Of a DNA stretch of 40,593 nt, positions 36,560-40,593 are shown in pieces (positions within the stretch are counted from its first letter, which is position 1; the number at the start of each line of letters is the position of its first letter). The position numbers and the translations under genes are program-made. The notes under the pieces were generated by a model, which saw only the letters and a program-made list of their open reading frames with translations, searched no databases and was not told the origin of the DNA. The DNA is from Blattamonas nauphoetae (lineage: Eukaryota > Preaxostyla > Oxymonadida). The stretch covers positions 1 to 40,593 of the forward strand of contig JARBJD010000501.1 in the NCBI GenBank assembly GCA_033064195.1. The letters are read 5' to 3'.

Positions 36560-39290
36560 GATCATCAAGATTGGGGTGGATCAGGAGATTCATTGTCATC
36601 TCTGACCAATCTTGGTCCATTACCCTCCTCCAGCTTCTTCTTTCGCCCCTGAGAGAGAAATACATCTTGCATTATTTGTTGGTGGCGGAGGCGAAAAGAT
36701 CCATCTCGGGATCGAAGTTCCATTTGTCCTTGACCAGTTGAAGAGCTTGTGGCAGGAGATGATATTCGCTGTGAGGGAAGTCGTGAGTGCATCTGAGACT
36801 GAGTTGGCTTTGCCCGGGATGTGGTTGATCGACTGGAGATGAAGGCCGAGCCGTTTGAATGTCTTGAAGACCCTCCTGGTTATTTCGAGGAGAGGGAGGC
36901 CTGCGCGTTGTCTCCGCAGGTTGTAGACAGCGGCTGTATTGTCCGATAGAATCGAGAGAGGTGACTCGAGCTCGTCTCAAATGCTTCGCAGCTGCTCGAA
37001 CGCTCCGTCCCACCGCTGCAGTCTCTTTCCAATTGCTCGTGTGCGAGCGATCCTGTGTGTTCCAGAACCCGTGGAAAAACAGTCGAACCAGTTAACTAAA
37101 GTGTCGCTCCCCAGCCCGTCGGGCTGGCGTCCGTGGTGATTGAGGCTTGGCTCACCGTCGGTTGGAAAGAGAACGGAGAGTTGTTTGTCAGGCGCTTCTT
37201 CCAAAACTGCAGCCTCCCAGGAGTTGGGGAGTGAGGCGAACCTTGCCGTTCCATCCGAACTTGTGGACGGTTGATGCTAGCAGCGTTTGATGCCTTCGGA
37301 GGTATAGATTCGCCTCCGGAATAGAAACACGCAGAAAGCTGAGTGAGCCGACTAGGCTGGAGAGGAGTTTCAATGGGATCGTCGCCCTCTGCTGGCAGGA
37401 GAGAGTCTGGGATTTGAGTAACGACAGGAGCTTCTTCCGTCTGCAATCCGTCACTTTGACAGTCTGGTCCTTCGAGTTGAGGAGCCAGCCGAGGAACTCC
37501 GCCTCCTGGCTGGGGTGGAGAAGGCATTTGTCCTCCGCTATCACGAAACCCAGCTGACGGAGTCTCTGGACAGCCTGAACTGTCTTGCTTCTCGCCTCGT
37601 CCTCCGAGTCCGCTATCAGGAGTAAGTCGTCCAGATAAAATACGATTGAGATTTTCAACTCCTCCCTCAACGCCTTCACCGCGATCTTCATCGTTTTCGA
37701 GAACGTTCGGGGTGCTGTTGCCAAGCCGAAAGGCAGTGCTTTGAATTGGTACGTTTTGTGTTGAAACTGAAAACAGAGGAACTTGCGTAATGGTGGCGAG
37801 AGATGGATGTGCAGATACGCAGAGTGAATGTCGATGGTTGTTAACCATGAGTGAGTCTTGATTAGAGGGAAGGCGGTTTGAATGTTCTCCATTTTGAAGT
37901 GGGTCGTTCTGATCTCTGTTTAGGCGAGATGCATCGATCACTTTTCTGAATTTCCCTCCCTTCTTTGTGACGAGGAACGTTGGGAGAATCAGCTCCGCTG
38001 CTTCCGACTGTATCTCCTCCACTGCATCCATTCGCAGTTCTTCCTGAAGAAGTTGGTTGTACGCCGCCATCTCCTCCGCATTCCCACTGAACGGTGGTGC
38101 TCTTCCCAATAGACGCAGTCTGTCTCGTGAGTTGGCGTCCCTCCACTCCCAACACGCGCCCGCTTGAATAATATCCTTCCCACCAATATCTGCCCATAGT
38201 GAGATTTTGTCCAGGAGTCTCCCTGTTATCTTGACATCCTCCTGCTTTAATTCCGACACTATTGGCCTCTCCTGTTGTATTGTCGGTGAGAGCCCTATTG
38301 TTTGCCGGGGTACGGCCCTGCCCCTCTCGGTGAGAAAGTAGCACCCGAGTGCATATGTGTCATCGGCGCTGGGCCAATCATTTGAACGGCTTGATCGAAA
38401 ACTGTCTGAGTTGGTTGATAAGTGGGAGTGGAATACGAAAGTAAGCTCACATCATTCGAGAGAGGTCGTCGAATGTTCATCTGGTCCATCATGTCTTTGT
38501 AGTTCTTCTCGTCGACATATCGTACATGGTAAGTTCTTGAGGCGGCATCGGATGACATGAGGATCGCATCCAGGATCTTTGAAAGGATGGGGAGGCGGGG
38601 TGCGATGTTGAAACGTGGGTGTGTACTTCGCCGAGTAAGGCTGCTGTAACGAGGCTGTGTTGGGTTGCCATCCAAAGCATTTGCTCCCGGATCCGTTGTG
38701 GACTGTTTAGTTTCGGGGATCGTCCGAAAACTGAATTTGTATTTCCAAATCTCTTCGAGCGTTGTATGAAGCCCTGGTTAGCTCGTCAATCAAATGCGGG
38801 GATAAAACATTCTTTATCCAGTCCGTGGTGAATTTCGTATGCCTCTTTTCAGCTTCTTTTCAAGCTAGTCGCTGGATCCTTCCGACGGACGGGACTGAAA
38901 TCTGAGTCCTGACAGAGCGATGGAGGTCTGGTAGATACGGATATGGTGATAATCGTTTCCGTTTCATCATTGATGAGCGACTTTTTCTTCCCAACGATCG
39001 AGACTTGCGGCTCTCTCTTTGATCTGTGCTTCTTGTGTCGCTTCCTTCCGACCTATGTTTAGCCGAATTAATAGATCTTTCCCGCTCATTGGTGCGGGAG
39101 TACTGGCTGGACGGAATGAAATCGTCTGTGGATGAATAGAATGATTCCGAGCTGTCGGAACTGTCCTCGTCGTCTGAGTCCGCTGGACGTGAACGCTTAA
39201 GTTTTCTTATCGGAGAGGGTGCTCGCGCGGGAGGTATAGTCGTCCCGCGATGCTGGGAATGTGGTAAATCTGGCGTTGTTTCCTGAAGCG
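36560..39290 (-). mobile_element. broken DIRS-like retroelement
   Basis: Read on the minus strand from about 39,290: a gag-like Ser/Arg/Asp-rich part (SDDEDSSDSSESFYSSTDD, about 38,300-39,270), a reverse transcriptase (about 37,190-38,260; TTIDIHSAYLHIHL, ALPFGLATAPRTFSK, FYLDDLLLIADS) and an RNase H region with the DLFAS-type ending typical of DIRS and Ngaro elements (about 36,670-37,190). I saw no tyrosine recombinase and no clear end repeats. It looks broken, with about three to five breaks, and of moderate age. Confidence 0.7.
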
Positions 39291-39399
39291 TGTGTATTTG
39301 CTTGAAAGACAGAGCGTCGAAAAACGCTGGGTCTGCAATTCGAATACCACTATTAATCTGTCTGATGACATCAGGTGGTATTTTTCGGAAGGGCAGTGT

Positions 39400-39948
39400 C
39401 TACTGCAGCAGAACTTGCTGGATGTGTCGTCTTTATTTTGATCTTCGTGACCAACCTATTACTCACGACAACTTCTCACTATCAGAGGGACCGAGGTTTG
39501 AACAGCACCTACTAGAAGGGTGGTGCCTCCTTTTACCCAAGAAGCACACAGACAAGCGATCAAGGCAAGCCTTCTTGGGGCAGTCACCGCAGCCTTCAAT
39601 CCAGCTGTTGTCAAGAAGGCATTTGCCAACTGTGGGGTGGCACCACTCTCGTTGGAAAGATTGATAAAGAAGATGGCCGTTGGAAATGAAGGGGAGCAAA
39701 CTGTTACAAATCCGAAATCTCCAACTTTTGCAGACGCGTCTTTTTCTGGAATTGCTCCAATCGTTCAAATCGGAAAACTCCTGACATCCAAAGAATCCGT
39801 TGAGGAGCTGGAGAAGAAAGAGTGCAGAGGTAAAATTCAGAAGAAGACAGACCACAGAAGAAGTATTGATGGTGTGAAATTGAGGGCAGATCCCTCCAGA
39901 GGCATGTATTTGTTGATAACTCTCAAAAAAGAAAAAGAGTCAAGATAA
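39400..39948 (+). pseudogene. C-terminal remnant of a pogo-like (DDE superfamily) transposase
   Basis: The plus-strand frame ending at 39,948 reads RVVPPFTQEAHRQAIKASLL, then NPAVVKKAFANCGVAPLSLE and RLIKKMAVGNEGE. The pattern of a helix, then VxKAFxxCGxxPL, is the tail that follows the DDE domain in pogo/Jerky-type transposases. The catalytic domain is not visible upstream, and no ATG starts the frame; the reading above 39,520 is unclear. The basic, Lys-rich end (KKTDHRRSID) fits such tails. Likely a truncated DNA transposon. Confidence 0.4.
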
Positions 39949-40359
39949 GAAGATAATTTGAATGATGAAGAGGGACACCTGTGAAGACCCAAAACTGAAA
40001 AGTTTCGGGTTTAAGAATGTCACGGGTTGTTGAACGACGGTATTTTGATGAAAAATTGATTTCAAAATCAATTGTCAATGAAAATAAAACATACATCTTG
40101 ATATTCAGAGAAACAAAATGCCTCGATCAAGAAAGGATGACGATCATCGTCAATATGAATCAATCGATCGGAAAAACCCACTAAAATATGAGTCAGAATT
40201 ATTGATAACATTTAAAAGTTCGACACTCACATACAAAAAGCAATTAACCACTCTGGTCGCAGCTTGATCAAAGATCTCGAAAAGATTACAATCAGGTCAT
40301 CCACCAATCCTAGAGAAAGGTCGATTCATTTCTCAACCATGAGGAGAGATTGGTTTTGA
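39949..40359. other. AT-rich intergenic DNA, no recognised gene
   Basis: Contains a 49-codon plus-strand frame from an ATG at about 40,118 (MPRSRKDDDHRQYESIDRKN) with no family resemblance, and a small inverted repeat, ATTGATTT...AAATCAAT, near 40,057-40,072. I see nothing else. Confidence 0.3.
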
Positions 40360-40527
40360 ATGTTGGTCTTCGGACTTTTGAATGATGTCAAAATTCTGAC
40401 CCATATCGCTATCAACCAAAAAGTCACAAATACAGAATTCCTCGATGGGATCGTGTTGCGATCAACTCTCATCTCGATGGCGAATCATCGTGCTCTGTGG
40501 GATTTTGGATGGACATGTTCAATGTGA
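40360..40527 (+). CDS. short host-like coding stretch near the window end
   Basis: ATG at 40,360 opens MLVFGLLNDVKILTHIAINQ and continues KVTNTEFLDGIVLRSTLISM, then ANHRALWDFGWTCSM, to a stop at 40,527. A donor-like GTGAGC begins at 40,524, so this may be an exon that continues past the window. The helical, balanced composition resembles HEAT/ARM-type proteins as in the left flank. Family not recognised. Confidence 0.3.
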   Translation: MLVFGLLNDVKILTHIAINQKVTNTEFLDGIVLRSTLISMANHRALWDFGWTCSM

Positions 40528-40593
40528 GCTGATTTTCACAGCGAGTTCCTGGTATTTTTCGAAATCTTATTTTTTCTTAGTTGGACGATATCG

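Noticed and set aside
36095-36652. Long plus-strand frame of 185 codons rich in His, Pro and Ser.
   Set aside because: It is a translation of the CCACCAAT low-complexity repeat, open in several frames at once.

Overview
The window is eukaryotic nuclear DNA, most likely from a compact-genome protist. The flanks (about 1-13,000 and 36,000-40,593) hold short coding stretches with GT...AG boundaries, some possibly as short as 27 nt, and many DNA-transposon and retroelement relics. TAA, TAG and TGA all behave as stops. The mix (very short introns, Maverick-like element, hAT, DIRS-like and pogo-like remnants) would suit a metamonad such as an oxymonad, but that placement is an inference and not shown by the sequence.

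Left flank, 1-13,012. Fragmented coding stretches lie on both strands. The best host gene is on the minus strand at 10,380-11,813. It has a long exon, a candidate 27-nt intron and a short last exon, and it distantly resembles gamma-secretase-activating protein (Pigeon). A decayed partial copy of it lies at 12,120-12,400. At 2,909-6,982 there is a clear hAT-type DNA transposon with terminal inverted repeats and an 8-bp target duplication. It holds gene-like sequence but no recognisable transposase. It sits inside an older element with inverted repeats, next to a roughly 335-bp hairpin MITE.

Centre, about 13,013-31,816. An AT-rich Polinton/Maverick-like virus-derived element of about 18.8 kb looks nearly whole, with about one break. 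From left to right it carries: a primase-superfamily 3 helicase (-), a pair of roughly 200-bp repeats, a small ORF, a peptidase S74-domain protein (+), a small conserved-looking protein (-), two homologous capsid-like proteins (-), two small MAPG-starting amphipathic proteins (-), two unassigned probable virion proteins (-), an A32/FtsK-like packaging ATPase (+), two small proteins (+ and -), a 1,552-residue protein-primed family B DNA polymerase with an embedded HNH nuclease module (+), and a retroviral-type integrase (+). Capsid-side genes run leftward and packaging, replication and integration genes run rightward from a 34-bp divergent promoter. Almost every gene has a T-rich block followed by TAAATG or a close variant at its start, like the late promoters of poxviruses and their relatives. 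Repeats built on a tandem CCTGGGGCA core occur in opposite orientation at the two ends and act as terminal inverted repeats.

Right flank, 31,817-40,593. After repeat-rich noncoding DNA comes an array of about 230-bp units made of the same end repeat. It is followed by a fossil second primase-helicase copy in opposite orientation (33,528-35,990, many breaks), a CCACCAAT-type low-complexity tract, a broken DIRS-like retroelement on the minus strand (about 36,560-39,290), the tail of a pogo-like transposase (about 39,400-39,948), and a short host-like coding stretch near the end.
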